A stretch of DNA of 64,000 bases from Cruorifilaria tuberocauda (GCA_013365365.1 JABVXU010000016.1:248001-312000); one strand, 5' to 3'. Counted from the first letter of the stretch, positions 46,526 to 56,931 are shown. The notes: a model not told the origin generated them from the letters alone. Translations and numbers: made by a program.

Positions 46526-47002
46526 TTAACTGTAATTAGGTGAAGCTAATTTCTCAGTCATTAGTTCTCTCTGCTGTTCTTGTACTTTGATAGTATTGAT
46601 AAAACTTAATCTCTCGCTATATTTTATTTCATATTTGCGTTTTCTCCTAAATCTTTACTACTTAATTTATTACTTTATTATTCAAGTAGCGTAATCGCTA
46701 CAGCGCTTGGGTTAACGCTGTATCATTTTCTATCACACATATTTATGTGTTTGTGAAGAAGAATTAACTTAGCTATAACACCTAACTTTTTTACTATTCC
46801 CATATTATTGTAGTATAACTAGTTATAACTTCTCTACTATCATTAACTGACATTAAAAAATTTTTAGTTTTGTTATTTTTACCTATGATATCATCCAGCA
46901 TAATTTTCACTGAAGTGATTACTGTCATTACAGCAACTTTTATGTATTATCTTTAATACACTCAGAAAATTTTGCTTTAGCTTTTTCTTTTATATTAGAC
47001 AT
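46526..47002 (-). pseudogene. Decayed coding sequence, family unknown
   Basis: Minus strand. It begins with ATG at 47,002 (MSNIKEKAKAKFSECIKDN), shifts frame into AVMTVITSVKIMLDDIIGK and on to SREVITSY, breaks again, and ends with a clean run of about 40 codons containing RLSFINTIKVQEQQRELMTE and a TAA at 46,526. The pieces are collinear and coding-like, so this is probably one gene of roughly 150 residues in decay. It lies just downstream of hslU on the same strand. Confidence 0.5.
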
Positions 47003-47063
47003 CTTGAAAAATTTCTATCATCTAAAATACTTATATCACATATTAATATATAATTATATTCTA

Positions 47064-48554
47064 CTAAAGTATAAACTTAGATAAATCAAGTTGCTTTGAA
47101 ATTGATCCAAGCCTATCTTTCACATACTCGCTGTTTATGACAAATTTTTCACCACTTTTTTCAGAGGAGGTAAAACTTATCTCATCCAAAAGCTTCTCCA
47201 TGACAGTATGTAGCCTTCTTGCACCTATATTTTCTACTTGCCTATTAACTGTAAACGCTATTTCAGCTATAGTCTCAATGCCATCATCAGTAAACTCAAG
47301 CGTTACGTTCTCCGTCTTCATCAGAGCTATATATTGTTTCAACAAGCTAGATTCTGGTTCCTTTAGTATTCTTATTAGATCCTTCTGAGTTAGTGCCTTA
47401 AGTTCCACTCTAATTGGCAATCTGCCCTGTAATTCCGGTAAGAGATCAGATGGTTTAGATTGATGAAAAGCACCAGATGCAATAAATAATATGTAATCTG
47501 TTTTTACATGCCCATATTTAGTTGAAACGGTTGTCCCTTCAAGTAGTGGTAATAAATCACGTTGTACCCCTTCTCTATTGACTTCACCTTTTACTTCTGT
47601 ACATGCTGCTATCTTGTCTATTTCATCTAAAAACACTATACCTTCATTACTAACAAGATCAAGAGCCTCTTTGATTATCTTATCTTCATCTATTAACCTT
47701 TCACTTTCTTCATTGATCAATATTTTACGTGCCTCTTTCACTTTAACTGTAATAGTTTTTGTTTTTTTACCACCATTAAACATTTTACCCATTAATTCTG
47801 TTATATTTACTATACCAACTTGCCCACCTGGTACACCTGGTATATCAAAAGCTGGTAATACGCTCTTACTTTCTTTTACATCTATGGAAACTTCTCCATC
47901 TTCAAGTTCTTTATTTCTCAATCTTTTTCTAAAAATCTCTTTATTTTCTTCAGTTGCATCTTCACCAACCATGGAATTAACTATTATCTTCTCAGCTAAA
48001 TCTAAAGCTTTTTTAGCCAAAGCTTTACGTGCCTTTTCTTTGACTAAAACTATTGCTGCATCAACTAAATCACGTATTATTGAGTCAACATCACGCCCAA
48101 CATACCCTATTTCAGTAAATTTCGTCGCTTCAACTTTTATAAACGGTGCACCAGCAAGCTTCGCTAGGCGACGAGCCATTTCAGTTTTACCAACACCTGT
48201 ATGACCAATCATCAGTATATTTTTAGGTATGATTTCATCACGCAAAGGGACAGGAACTTTGTTACGACGCCAACGGTTCCTGAGTGCAATAGCAACAGCA
48301 CGTTTTGCATCATTTTGTCCAATTATAAATCTATTCAGCTCTTTAACTATCTTTTGTGGTGGTAGATCATCTAACAAAATTTGTTTACCATTATTGACTT
48401 GAGCACTGCTATCATTCAAATCACAGCTATTTTTGACATCTTTACAAGAGCCGCTTTTCTCGTTGTATGTATCACTATTATAATGCTGTCCTTCTGAAAA
48501 AGTTGCTGATTGATTGGAGAAATTAGTGCATAAAAATTTTTGTTTAGAAGACAT
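47064..48554 (-). CDS. hslU: ATP-dependent protease ATPase subunit HslU
   Basis: AAA+ unfoldase that feeds substrates to the HslV peptidase. The 496 residues exceed the usual 440-450 because of a polar N-terminal extension of about 55 residues; the conserved region begins at [20 protein letters not shown]. Walker A at 117-124 reads GHTGVGKT, where the family normally has GPTGVGKT. Walker B is IVFLDEIDK, the pore motif GYVGRDV is present, and the C terminus ends LSKFIL, close to the family's terminal residues that dock into HslV. The start follows the hslV stop after one base (TAATATG), with GAGGGG inside hslV as ribosome-binding site. Confidence 0.95.
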   Translation of the reverse strand: MSSKQKFLCTNFSNQSATFSEGQHYNSDTYNEKSGSCKDVKNSCDLNDSSAQVNNGKQILLDDLPPQKIVKELNRFIIGQNDAKRAVAIALRNRWRRNKVPVPLRDEIIPKNILMIGHTGVGKTEMARRLAKLAGAPFIKVEATKFTEIGYVGRDVDSIIRDLVDAAIVLVKEKARKALAKKALDLAEKIIVNSMVGEDATEENKEIFRKRLRNKELEDGEVSIDVKESKSVLPAFDIPGVPGGQVGIVNITELMGKMFNGGKKTKTITVKVKEARKILINEESERLIDEDKIIKEALDLVSNEGIVFLDEIDKIAACTEVKGEVNREGVQRDLLPLLEGTTVSTKYGHVKTDYILFIASGAFHQSKPSDLLPELQGRLPIRVELKALTQKDLIRILKEPESSLLKQYIALMKTENVTLEFTDDGIETIAEIAFTVNRQVENIGARRLHTVMEKLLDEISFTSSEKSGEKFVINSEYVKDRLGSISKQLDLSKFIL

Positions 48555-48555
48555 A

Positions 48556-49110
48556 TTACCCCTCTATTTTTTCAATAACTATATTATGATTTGTATAAAC
48601 ACATATATCAGCTGCTATTTTCATAGCCCTTTTCGCAACCTCCTCTATTGACATATCTTTAACTTCAACTAACGCTCTTGCTGCAGACAGAGCGAAATTC
48701 CCTCCAGAACCAATAGCTGCGATTCCATCCTCAGGCTCAAGTACATCACCCATTCCTGTAATTACTAATGAAATGGATTTATCTGCAACTATCATCATAG
48801 CTTCTAATTTTCTTAAGTATTTATCCATCCTCCAATCTTTTGCAAGCTCAACACATGCTCTCATTAGCTGTCCTGGATGCTTGTCAAGTTTTGATTCTAG
48901 TCTCTCAAAGAGAGTAAATGCATCAGCTGTTGCTCCAGCAAATCCAGCAATCACAGAATCACCAGAAAGACACCTGACTTTCTTCGCTCGTGACTTTATA
49001 ATGGTGTGCCCTAGTGAAACCTGACCATCACCTATTATTACTACACTTTTATTCCTTCTAATTGACAGTATAGTAGTCCCAAGCATTTTATTGCTGTCAT
49101 ATTGAATCAT
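48556..49110 (-). CDS. hslV: ATP-dependent protease proteolytic subunit HslV
   Basis: Threonine peptidase forming the core of the HslUV protease. The 184 residues carry a short propeptide; the mature N terminus should be Thr12 in [11 protein letters not shown], matching the TTI/TTV catalytic start. Also seen: DGQVSLG, the conserved Lys in [26 protein letters not shown], and [16 protein letters not shown]. Translation is coupled to hslU. Confidence 0.95.
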   Translation of the reverse strand: MIQYDSNKMLGTTILSIRRNKSVVIIGDGQVSLGHTIIKSRAKKVRCLSGDSVIAGFAGATADAFTLFERLESKLDKHPGQLMRACVELAKDWRMDKYLRKLEAMMIVADKSISLVITGMGDVLEPEDGIAAIGSGGNFALSAARALVEVKDMSIEEVAKRAMKIAADICVYTNHNIVIEKIEG

Positions 49111-49210
49111 TTTTTGTAACTCTAAATAGTAACCCTACTGCAATAATCAGTTAAATATGTTTAGCTATAGAGTATAATATAGTACTTTCCTTATAACATT
49201 TAAAGTGTAG

Positions 49211-50374
49211 ATGCAAAACATAATTCATCTAAGTTTAGAAAAAAATGTAAATGATTGGTTTGAAACAAAATTTAATGACTTTGCATTACCATTTTATAGC
49301 TCTTTAGACCTTAGAAACTCTGGTTACAAAATTGCTCCAATAGATGCCAATTTATTCCCTGCAGGGTTTAATAATTTAAGTGAGCATTCAAAAACAACAG
49401 CTGCAAGATTGATAAAAAGCTACTTTAAAAAAAAACGATATAAAAAAACTCTTGTAATACCAGAAAACTATACAAGGAATAAAATGTATATAGAAAATGT
49501 ATTTGCCATAGAAAAGATACTACGACTAGCAGGTTTTGAAACAAAAATTGGACTCTTTCACAGCGAAGCATCTAATCTAATAGAGACATACGAAATTATT
49601 GTAAGGGACAACTTTTTATTAAAGACAACTTCAGGATTTGTGCCAGATGTTGTTGTACTAAATCGTGATATGACAAGCCACATTCCAGAAGTATTAGAAA
49701 ATGTAAAACAAGAAACAGTACCGAGCCCACTATACGGCTGGCATAGTAGAAAAAAATTTCGATACTTTGAAATTTATCAAGAGTTAGTATCTGAATTTTG
49801 TAGCGAATTTAAAATAGACCCATGGCTTATCTCTACATTTACAAAAAGCTGTAAGGAAGTCTATTTTGATGATGCTTCATCGCTAGAAACAGTTGCAACT
49901 AAAGTTGACCAAGTGTTGTCTCTAGTACAGAAAAAATATGAGGAATATAAAATAAAAACTCAGCCTTATGTTTTTATCAAGGCAAATAACGGAACATATG
50001 GAATGGGCATTATAACAGCAATAAGTGGAGAAGAAATATTAACCCTCAATAAAAAAAAGCGTCATAGAATGAAAAAGATAAAGGATGGAATAGAAATCAA
50101 TAGCGTTATCATACAAGAAGGTGTACCAACTATAGATGCACTTGATCACAGACCTGCAGAACCTTTAATATACTATATAGGAAATACACCAACATGCTAT
50201 CTGTACCGATGCAATAGTAAAAGAAGTATATATTCCAGCTTAAATTCTTCTGATTGTGAATTTTACGATATTAGCCAAATTGTAGAAGAAAACAAAAACC
50301 TACCACTGTGGAATATAGTTAGTAAACTAGCGGTGCTAGCATTGGCAGTAGAAATGAGGTCTTTTCACATTTAA
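49211..50374 (+). CDS. gshA: Glutamate-cysteine ligase-like protein (proteobacterial GshA type)
   Basis: Probably makes gamma-glutamylcysteine, the first step of glutathione synthesis, in the cytosol. The 387 residues contain the hallmark IDANLFPAGFNNL (about 40-52), FIKANNGTYGMGI, an ATP-grasp-like glycine-rich loop (about 254-266), and VIIQEGVPTID. This family is distinct in sequence from E. coli GshA. The length is somewhat below what I expect for the family, with the difference at the C terminus (the end is ALAVEMRSFHI). It is divergent from hslV, with 100 bases between them. Confidence 0.8.
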   Translation: MQNIIHLSLEKNVNDWFETKFNDFALPFYSSLDLRNSGYKIAPIDANLFPAGFNNLSEHSKTTAARLIKSYFKKKRYKKTLVIPENYTRNKMYIENVFAIEKILRLAGFETKIGLFHSEASNLIETYEIIVRDNFLLKTTSGFVPDVVVLNRDMTSHIPEVLENVKQETVPSPLYGWHSRKKFRYFEIYQELVSEFCSEFKIDPWLISTFTKSCKEVYFDDASSLETVATKVDQVLSLVQKKYEEYKIKTQPYVFIKANNGTYGMGIITAISGEEILTLNKKKRHRMKKIKDGIEINSVIIQEGVPTIDALDHRPAEPLIYYIGNTPTCYLYRCNSKRSIYSSLNSSDCEFYDISQIVEENKNLPLWNIVSKLAVLALAVEMRSFHI

Positions 50375-50383
50375 TTTCTCACT

Positions 50384-51232
50384 CTATATAGATAGAGTAT
50401 GCCCATTTGGCAAATTACTACTAAGCTGTGTATGATGAGCTCTATTAAGTCCAGTAGAAAGATCATCACTTGTAGGTTGATTGAATAATTTATCAAGCCA
50501 GACTAACAGCAATACTGCACTACATATTATACTGACTGTCACACTTAAATTGAAACTATAAACTATACCATTACCCAGGTTTATAGGTGTAGCTGCAATA
50601 TCAATCCTTTTAAATATGAAGTTTAATAAACCCAATGACAAAGTTAATATGCTAACGATAAGATCTTTCTTACACTCAGAAAGTTCTTTCTTAGATTCAA
50701 CAAATTTGTTAGTATCACTTTTATCATGGCATTTTCTATATACTTCTTGATGCCTTTTACATGTATAATAACAGCTTATCGGTTCTGAAATGAATAAGAA
50801 TAGAATTGTTGATGTTAAGTGGACATAATTTATTATGTTTGCATTACCTTCAGTTAAGAGATGAAAAATTTGTAACATAATTGACACTTCTATAGCATTG
50901 CTTAAAAGGCCAGCTAACTTACCAACTATTTTCAATAGTTCTTTTTTACCATCAGGCTCCATATAATCTTCAATTAGGTCACGTAAAGTGAATCCAGAAT
51001 GAGCAATTAATAGAACGAATGTCGGAAACTTTGCCCATTGAGCAATCTCATGTATAAGGTGAATGTTAGATCTATTATTATTAATAAATTCACAACAAAA
51101 TTGTAGTGAAACCTTACATAGTAAGGCTGTTAAGCCAGCTGTGATACAAATTATCTTTTTGATGTCATGGTTATAGGCATCATGTACCTTTTGTTCAAAA
51201 GTGTTTTGTTTCTTTTTTAGCTCATTTAGCAT
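50384..51232 (-). CDS. Uncharacterised multi-pass membrane protein
   Basis: Not recognised. The 282 residues have about six hydrophobic helices (for example IICITAGLTALLC, TSTILFLFISEPISCYYT, LIVSILTLSLGLLNFIF, VSIICSAVLLLVWLD) and a polar, probably cytosolic, N and C terminus. No transporter motif is visible. It is convergent with the gshA-like gene, nine bases apart. Confidence 0.78.
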   Translation of the reverse strand: MLNELKKKQNTFEQKVHDAYNHDIKKIICITAGLTALLCKVSLQFCCEFINNNRSNIHLIHEIAQWAKFPTFVLLIAHSGFTLRDLIEDYMEPDGKKELLKIVGKLAGLLSNAIEVSIMLQIFHLLTEGNANIINYVHLTSTILFLFISEPISCYYTCKRHQEVYRKCHDKSDTNKFVESKKELSECKKDLIVSILTLSLGLLNFIFKRIDIAATPINLGNGIVYSFNLSVTVSIICSAVLLLVWLDKLFNQPTSDDLSTGLNRAHHTQLSSNLPNGHTLSI

Positions 51233-51308
51233 AGTTGCTAATGAAATAATAATTTTTTATTATTCTATCACAAAAAATCCTAAAAGGAAAGTCCTATAAA
51301 TCACAATT

Positions 51309-52328
51309 TTAAAAGCTATTTCTGCACAAATCAGCTAAACATTTAATAAATAAAGAATCGGTACTGAGAGTTGGCACACGAAAGTAACATCCACTATTGA
51401 TTAGTGCTTTATACTCTATGTCAAGTTCAACAAGTGTTTCTGAATGCTCAGAAACGAAAGATACAGGTGATAAAACTACAGGTACCCCATCAGCTTTTGC
51501 ACGCAATAGTTCACTCTTTATGCTAGGTTCTAGCCATTTTACAAGTCCAATCTTGCTCTGATAACATATTGCCCAATCAAGGGCTTTAATATTTAATTTT
51601 TTTACTATTAATCTCACTGTTTTTTCTATTTGCAAAGCATAAGGATCACCTTTCTCAATAATGCTTAGTGGCAAACTATGTGCTGAAAATAGTATTCTTG
51701 GCTTATCAATTCTACTAGCCAGCTTATAGTACTTTGCTACCAAGCGGGCGTGAGCTTCAATAAAGTCTTTATTATCATAATAATGATGAATTATCTTTGT
51801 TCTGCATTCAAAGCCATGTTTTTTAGCACTCTTCTGCCAATCATCGATAGATGACAAAGTTGTAGTAGTTGAATATTGAGGATATAGAGGTAGCAAAATT
51901 ACCTCATCTGGATCAAATCGCTTTACATCTTTAATAACTTCATCAGCAAATGGATGCCAATAACGCACACATATGAATACCTTAGCTAGCTTTGGCATTT
52001 CAGTACATGATGCTGGAACCAAATTCTCTTTTTTAGATTCTGAAACTGTACTACTAGAACTATAAAATACAGCTTTATTGAGTTCATACTCAAGCGCTTT
52101 AGCCTGCATTTTTGTGTTCTCTAGAATCGGTGATCTCCCTCCAATTTGCTTATATATTTTTTGTGTAGTATTTTCGCGTTTTGCAGATATAAATTTTGCT
52201 AAAATGAACCTAAAAGGATTTGGTAAATTTATTATTCTTCTATCATAAAAAAGATTGAATAAAAAGGGACGAACATCACTCAGTGAATCAGGTCCACCAA
52301 AGTTAAATAAGATAATTGCCCTTCTCAC
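51309..52328 (-). CDS. hemH: Ferrochelatase
   Basis: Inserts iron into protoporphyrin IX, the last step of haem synthesis, at the inner membrane. The start is GTG at 52,328, directly abutting the TAG of the upstream gene, and gives the conserved [15 protein letters not shown]. The 339 residues keep the key His217 (SAHSLP) and Glu297 ([10 protein letters not shown]). Residues about 88-115 form a Ser-rich insertion ([14 protein letters not shown]) between conserved blocks that I do not expect in most ferrochelatases. Together with hemD and hemC in this window it supports an active haem pathway. Filarial worms lack their own haem synthesis, so Wolbachia haem is of known interest. Confidence 0.94.
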   Translation of the reverse strand: MRRAIILFNFGGPDSLSDVRPFLFNLFYDRRIINLPNPFRFILAKFISAKRENTTQKIYKQIGGRSPILENTKMQAKALEYELNKAVFYSSSSTVSESKKENLVPASCTEMPKLAKVFICVRYWHPFADEVIKDVKRFDPDEVILLPLYPQYSTTTTLSSIDDWQKSAKKHGFECRTKIIHHYYDNKDFIEAHARLVAKYYKLASRIDKPRILFSAHSLPLSIIEKGDPYALQIEKTVRLIVKKLNIKALDWAICYQSKIGLVKWLEPSIKSELLRAKADGVPVVLSPVSFVSEHSETLVELDIEYKALINSGCYFRVPTLSTDSLFIKCLADLCRNSF

Positions 52329-53099
52329 CTATATACTACAACAAGTTGCTAAGGTACTTACACACTCAGCTACAAGTCCATCAAATATAGAGACAGGCAC
52401 TAGATTTTCTACACTAGCATATAATAAATTACTAGACCTATGAAGGTTATTACTTGTAGATATAAAAGAATCTCTATCAAAACACAAATCAACAAAAAAA
52501 ATTGGTATTACCTCAAGAAGCTCAACAGTAGCTAAGGATAGCATGAAGCAACTTTGAGAGAATTTGAGAGGGAAAATTAAGGACTCAACAAAAAAGGAAG
52601 TATTGCTTGGCTCGTTGTACTCTCTTTTTTGATAGAAGATAGGAAATTTTATAGTGCTTTCCTTAAATTCTGTCTCTACTGTTTTTTTACTATAATCAGT
52701 AATTTTCTCTAGTAACTTCTCACGCACATAAAAATTCCTTACAAGGAAACATGGTACTATCATTGATATAGCACATATAAGTATACGCTTCATAATACTT
52801 ATATTACCTATCATAGCTGGTAGTACGAAACAAACAAGCGGAGTTATAATTAGCATCTCAAGGAATGGAATAGCATTACTTTTCATTGCGAAAGCAGCAC
52901 TACCCTGCAATTTTGCATTGTGACGCAAACTACATTCTAAATAGCTCAAAAAAGCCAAGTTAAAAGTTAAGAAGCCTTTTATCCCACAAAAAATTGATGA
53001 CTTCAAGTCATTGACAATTTTTTCAGCGGTAATGCCAATTTTAGATTGCTGCCTATTAATGGACTTACCTTGCTTATCATTACAACAACACTTGCTCAT
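52329..53099 (-). CDS. Uncharacterised membrane protein
   Basis: Not recognised. The 256 residues start with a Cys/Lys-rich stretch (MSKCCCNDKQGK), followed by about four hydrophobic segments (LTFNLAFLSYLE, MLIITPLVCFVLPAMIG, ILICAISMIVPCFLV, and FMLSLATVELLEVIPIFFVD). Its stop touches the hemH start, so hemH translation is likely coupled to it. Confidence 0.75.
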   Translation of the reverse strand: MSKCCCNDKQGKSINRQQSKIGITAEKIVNDLKSSIFCGIKGFLTFNLAFLSYLECSLRHNAKLQGSAAFAMKSNAIPFLEMLIITPLVCFVLPAMIGNISIMKRILICAISMIVPCFLVRNFYVREKLLEKITDYSKKTVETEFKESTIKFPIFYQKREYNEPSNTSFFVESLIFPLKFSQSCFMLSLATVELLEVIPIFFVDLCFDRDSFISTSNNLHRSSNLLYASVENLVPVSIFDGLVAECVSTLATCCSI

Positions 53100-53219
53100 G
53101 CAGTATACTCTATTAATAGTTTATTTTTTACTATAAATGAAAAACAGTCTTGATAAAATAAAAATTAGTAATAAAATAAGTCCATAAATATCCTAATCCT
53201 ATCTATATGAAAAAATAAC

Positions 53220-53645
53220 ATGGCAATCGAGAAAACGCTTTCGATATTAAAACCTGATGCAGTAAGAAACAGTATTACAGGTAATATAAATTCCTATATC
53301 GAAAAATCTGGGCTAAAAATTATAGGGCAAAAAATGATGTTACTAACAAAAAGACAGGCAGAATTTCTTTATGAAGCTCATAAAGATAGGCCTTTTTTTG
53401 AGGAGCTAGTAGAATTTATGGTTTCTGATCCTATAATAGTCCAAGTTTTAGCCGGTGAAAGTGCAGTAAATAAGTACAGGCAAATTATGGGAGCCACAGA
53501 TCCAAAACAAGCAGATAAAGGTACAATTAGAGGTGATTTTGCTGGCAATATTAGTGAAAACAGAGTTCATGGCTCAGGTAGTCTAGAAGATGCTTACAGA
53601 GAAATACCTTTCTTTTTCGCTAAATATGAACTAATGTGGCCTTAA
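53220..53645 (+). CDS. ndk: Nucleoside diphosphate kinase
   Basis: Moves the terminal phosphate from ATP to other nucleoside diphosphates. The 141 residues have full family length. The phosphohistidine is His117 in [18 protein letters not shown] at the start and GTIRGDF before the active site are also typical. Confidence 0.97.
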   Translation: MAIEKTLSILKPDAVRNSITGNINSYIEKSGLKIIGQKMMLLTKRQAEFLYEAHKDRPFFEELVEFMVSDPIIVQVLAGESAVNKYRQIMGATDPKQADKGTIRGDFAGNISENRVHGSGSLEDAYREIPFFFAKYELMWP

Positions 53646-53887
53646 GTCGACTGAACAAAGCTGCTCCATCATATAATCTTGTCTTTTTAGGAAAACATTG
53701 AAGTAAAACAAATAAGGTAGTATGTAAGATATTCATGAAGCAGATTAGGTATAGCAATGAATTGATTCCAGCTCAGCAAGCTCTATTAGGTGATATTCTT
53801 CACTTTATAAGTGTCACTCAATTCTTTAATGCTTGTACATTATGACCTCGTTTTTAACAGGTATTCACAATCTTTGCTAACTAAGGT

Positions 53888-54772
53888 TTATTTCTCGATA
53901 AAACAAGACTTGAAGCTTTGTGTGATGCTATTTATTATAGCTAGATACGCGTCCTTTCCAGGTTCTATATCTGATCCAATAGGGTCAAGAATTACAGTTC
54001 TTATATCATTTAAAAAAGACCTAGGCTGTATACTATCTTCTCGTGAAGGGGAAATTATACATTTAATATTTTCTTTTTCCATTATTTTTTTTAATTTCAT
54101 TAAACTTTTCATTCCTATATAAGTATCTTCTTCTATAGATAAGATTACACTTGGATAATTTAAGCCAAAATACTTTTCAAAGTATTGGTAAGCATCGTGA
54201 GTAACTATGTATTTTCTATTTTTAAAGTCACTTAATTCATTTGCAACCTTTTCTATCTCTTGATCTATTCTCTTTATAGCCTTTTCTCCATTATAATGGT
54301 ACCAATGCGCATTCTTCTTATCTACATCAGATAGTGTTGCACTGATAAAGTGTATCATGTTTTTTGCATTTTCAAGGCTAAGCCAAATATGCAGATCTTT
54401 TCCTTCTTGAATATGAAGAATATGCTTTGAAAATGAATGTGGACGAGCAGGAAGTAGATTAACTATTTTCGATAACTGCACAAGTTTTTTATTATTCTTA
54501 GCAAAGGCTTTAACAAAGGTTTCTAGGTTATCATCAACATAAAATATGATATCACCTGATTCCAAACTACTCGCGTCAGAGGGTTTTAATATGTAATCGT
54601 GTGCAGACATTGTATAATCTAATAAAACTGGCTCTAAGATTTTATCTGTAACAGAAGCTACAAGTGAATGTATAGGCTTTATTGTAGCTACAACTTTTAG
54701 ATTGGATGAGAAAGCACTACTATGGTATAGTGTAACCAAAAGCAATAGAAAAGAAGCCAGTAAATGTCTCAT
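53888..54772 (-). CDS. znuA: Zinc ABC transporter, substrate-binding protein ZnuA
   Basis: Periplasmic zinc-binding protein. The 294 residues begin with a signal peptide (1-22, cut after SSAFS or nearby). Predicted zinc ligands: His58 (SAHDYILKPSD), His128 (DLHIWL) and His192 (THDAYQYF), plus an acidic residue in the C domain near DPIGSD. The His/Asp-rich loop between His58 and His128 found in many ZnuA proteins is short here. The gene is divergent from znuC, and their starts overlap (54,764-54,772). ZnuB is not in the window. Confidence 0.92.
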   Translation of the reverse strand: MRHLLASFLLLLVTLYHSSAFSSNLKVVATIKPIHSLVASVTDKILEPVLLDYTMSAHDYILKPSDASSLESGDIIFYVDDNLETFVKAFAKNNKKLVQLSKIVNLLPARPHSFSKHILHIQEGKDLHIWLSLENAKNMIHFISATLSDVDKKNAHWYHYNGEKAIKRIDQEIEKVANELSDFKNRKYIVTHDAYQYFEKYFGLNYPSVILSIEEDTYIGMKSLMKLKKIMEKENIKCIISPSREDSIQPRSFLNDIRTVILDPIGSDIEPGKDAYLAIINSITQSFKSCFIEK

Positions 54773-55504
54773 GAAAATATCGGAAAAGAGTTAAGTTTCG
54801 TCAAAAAGTTAAACACTGTCAATAGTAGTATTCTAAAAATAGAAAACCTTGCTCTTGTATATGATAATAAGAAAGTTCTTGATGGTATCAACTTATCAAT
54901 AAAAAAAGGAGATGTAGTTACTATACTTGGTCCAAATGGTGGAGGTAAAACATCACTACTTAAGGTAGTTGCTGGTATAAATAAGAACTCTACTGGTAAT
55001 GTTGTGTTTGCTGATGACATAAAAATTAGTTATATGCCACAAAATTTTAGCATTAGCAATTTGATGCCAATAACAGTTGAATACCTCCTTTTAAACAGTT
55101 TTTCCAAAAAATTGGAGAAAAATCAATCACTTCTCACAGAAGTAGTAGGATTAGTTGGTATTAGAAATATTTTAAAAAGTCAGGTATTGGAAATTTCTGC
55201 AGGGCAGACACAACTATTATTACTTGCACGATGCTTAATCGCAGAACCAGATTTGATTATCTTAGATGAACCAGTTAGTGCAATGGACATTAATGCTCGA
55301 GCCAAGTTCTACGATATCATAGATAAAATAGCAAAAAAAAGATCGATTTCAATCCTCATGACATCTCATGATTTAGGATCCATAGTGCCATGTTCAGATT
55401 ACATAGTTTGTATAAACCATATTATATATTACCAAGGGAAACCTGGTGAAATTATGAAGAATAAGACTTTAAGCGAAATATTTAGTAGCTATATAGCAAA
55501 ATGA
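54764..55504 (+). CDS. znuC: Zinc ABC transporter, ATP-binding protein ZnuC
   Basis: Cytosolic ATPase of the zinc importer. The 246 residues have Walker A GPNGGGKT at 56-63, Walker B LIILDEPVSAMD, and H-loop TSHD. The ABC signature reads ISAGQTQ in place of the usual LSGGQ, so its second Gly is Ala. The chosen start overlaps the divergent znuA start by nine bases; a start further in (near the ILKIENLAL block) would avoid this. The stop overlaps ubiB by four bases (ATGA). Confidence 0.9.
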   Translation: MSHENIGKELSFVKKLNTVNSSILKIENLALVYDNKKVLDGINLSIKKGDVVTILGPNGGGKTSLLKVVAGINKNSTGNVVFADDIKISYMPQNFSISNLMPITVEYLLLNSFSKKLEKNQSLLTEVVGLVGIRNILKSQVLEISAGQTQLLLLARCLIAEPDLIILDEPVSAMDINARAKFYDIIDKIAKKRSISILMTSHDLGSIVPCSDYIVCINHIIYYQGKPGEIMKNKTLSEIFSSYIAK

Positions 55505-56931
55505 TTTGTAACATTTTGCGCCTTATATATATAACTTGGATATTAATCCGTTATAGGATATCATGCAGTTTATTTTCTACCTCGCAGAGGTCAATAAATA
55601 AAATACGTGGCTATAAATTAAAGTGTGCTTTTGAAAAGTTAGGTCCAGTTTTTATTAAATTTGGACAATCTATTTCATCACGCACAGATATTTTAAGCGA
55701 AGATATAACGGATAACTTGCTGCTGATATGTGATAGATTACCACCATTTTCACACAAGATAGCAATTAGAACTATAGAGAGCGAATTTAATTGCAAACTA
55801 AGCGATATTTTTTTAAATTTTTCTGAGGATCCAATTGCAGCTGCCTCAATTTCTCAAGTACATAGAGCGACTACAACTGAAGGTAAAAAAGTTGCAGTAA
55901 AGATCTTAAGGCCAAATATTGAAGAAATATTCTCGAAAGATATAAAAATGCTTTTTTGGCTTGCAGGAATTATAGAGAGGTTTAGCAAAAAATCAAAGAG
56001 ATTAAAACCGATTGAGTTAGTTAAAACTTTCGCTGAGATCTGTCGATTAGAGCTTGATCTACGTTTTGAAGCTGCTCATTCTTCAGAATTGAGAGAAAAT
56101 ACAAGAGATGATAGAGGCTTCTATGTACCGGAAGTAGATTGGCACAGGACTTCGAAGAAGGTTTTAACATCAGAATGGGTAGAAGCAACACCAATATACG
56201 AAGTTGAGAAACTAAATAATCGTAAACAGGTAGCTGTCAATCTTATAGAATCATTTTGTAATCAAGTATATAGAGACTGCTTCTTCCATGCAGACATGCA
56301 TCCTGGGAATCTAATGGTCGATATTAACAACAATATTATTGCTCTAGATTTTGGAATCATGGGTCGAATAGATCGCGAAACGTGTTACTGTGTGGTAGAG
56401 ATACTAAGAGGATTTTTAAATCGGAATTATGACCATGTTGCAAAGATACATTTTAGAGCTGGCTATGTTTCCCCACAACACAAAAATTTTGTTGCAGCAT
56501 GTAGGGCAATAGGTGAACCTATTATAGGGCAACCTATACAGAAAATCTCTTTTGCTAATTTACTTGCCCAGTTATTCAAAATAACTAGTGATTTTAATAT
56601 GAAGGTTCAAACACAATTGTTACTTTTGCAGAAAACTATGATTTTGCTAGAAGGAATCTGCAGAAAAACCTGCCCAGAAATCAATATTTGGAAGGTAGTT
56701 GAATCATGCATAAAGAATCAACATAAAAATAAAACAGATTATAGAGAAAAAATAAGAACTTCTTACCCTGTAAAAGCAATTCAAGAAGTATTCAACCTTA
56801 TAGAAAAATTAAATTTAATAGCTGATCAAAAATTAGAGAATATTCAAGTTAAACTTAAATCAAGTGCAAAGACTTACTTTTTGTTATGGTCTATAATTAT
56901 AGTATTAATGATCAAGATTTTAATCTTTTGA
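55501..56931 (+). CDS. ubiB: UbiB-type atypical kinase (ubiquinone biosynthesis)
   Basis: Membrane-bound ADCK/UbiB-family ATPase needed for ubiquinone synthesis. The 476 residues contain KFGQ (53-56, the KxGQ motif), the Ala-rich loop AAASISQVH (113-121), the ATP-binding Lys134, HADMHPGN (263-270) and DFG (283-285). A C-terminal hydrophobic helix (about 456-474) anchors it. The ATGA overlap with znuC means the two are co-translated, although their functions differ. Confidence 0.94.
   Translation: MICNILRLIYITWILIRYRISCSLFSTSQRSINKIRGYKLKCAFEKLGPVFIKFGQSISSRTDILSEDITDNLLLICDRLPPFSHKIAIRTIESEFNCKLSDIFLNFSEDPIAAASISQVHRATTTEGKKVAVKILRPNIEEIFSKDIKMLFWLAGIIERFSKKSKRLKPIELVKTFAEICRLELDLRFEAAHSSELRENTRDDRGFYVPEVDWHRTSKKVLTSEWVEATPIYEVEKLNNRKQVAVNLIESFCNQVYRDCFFHADMHPGNLMVDINNNIIALDFGIMGRIDRETCYCVVEILRGFLNRNYDHVAKIHFRAGYVSPQHKNFVAACRAIGEPIIGQPIQKISFANLLAQLFKITSDFNMKVQTQLLLLQKTMILLEGICRKTCPEINIWKVVESCIKNQHKNKTDYREKIRTSYPVKAIQEVFNLIEKLNLIADQKLENIQVKLKSSAKTYFLLWSIIIVLMIKILIF

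Noticed and set aside
47578..48204. 208-codon antisense frame inside hslU
   Set aside because: Shadow of hslU, whose motifs are unambiguous.
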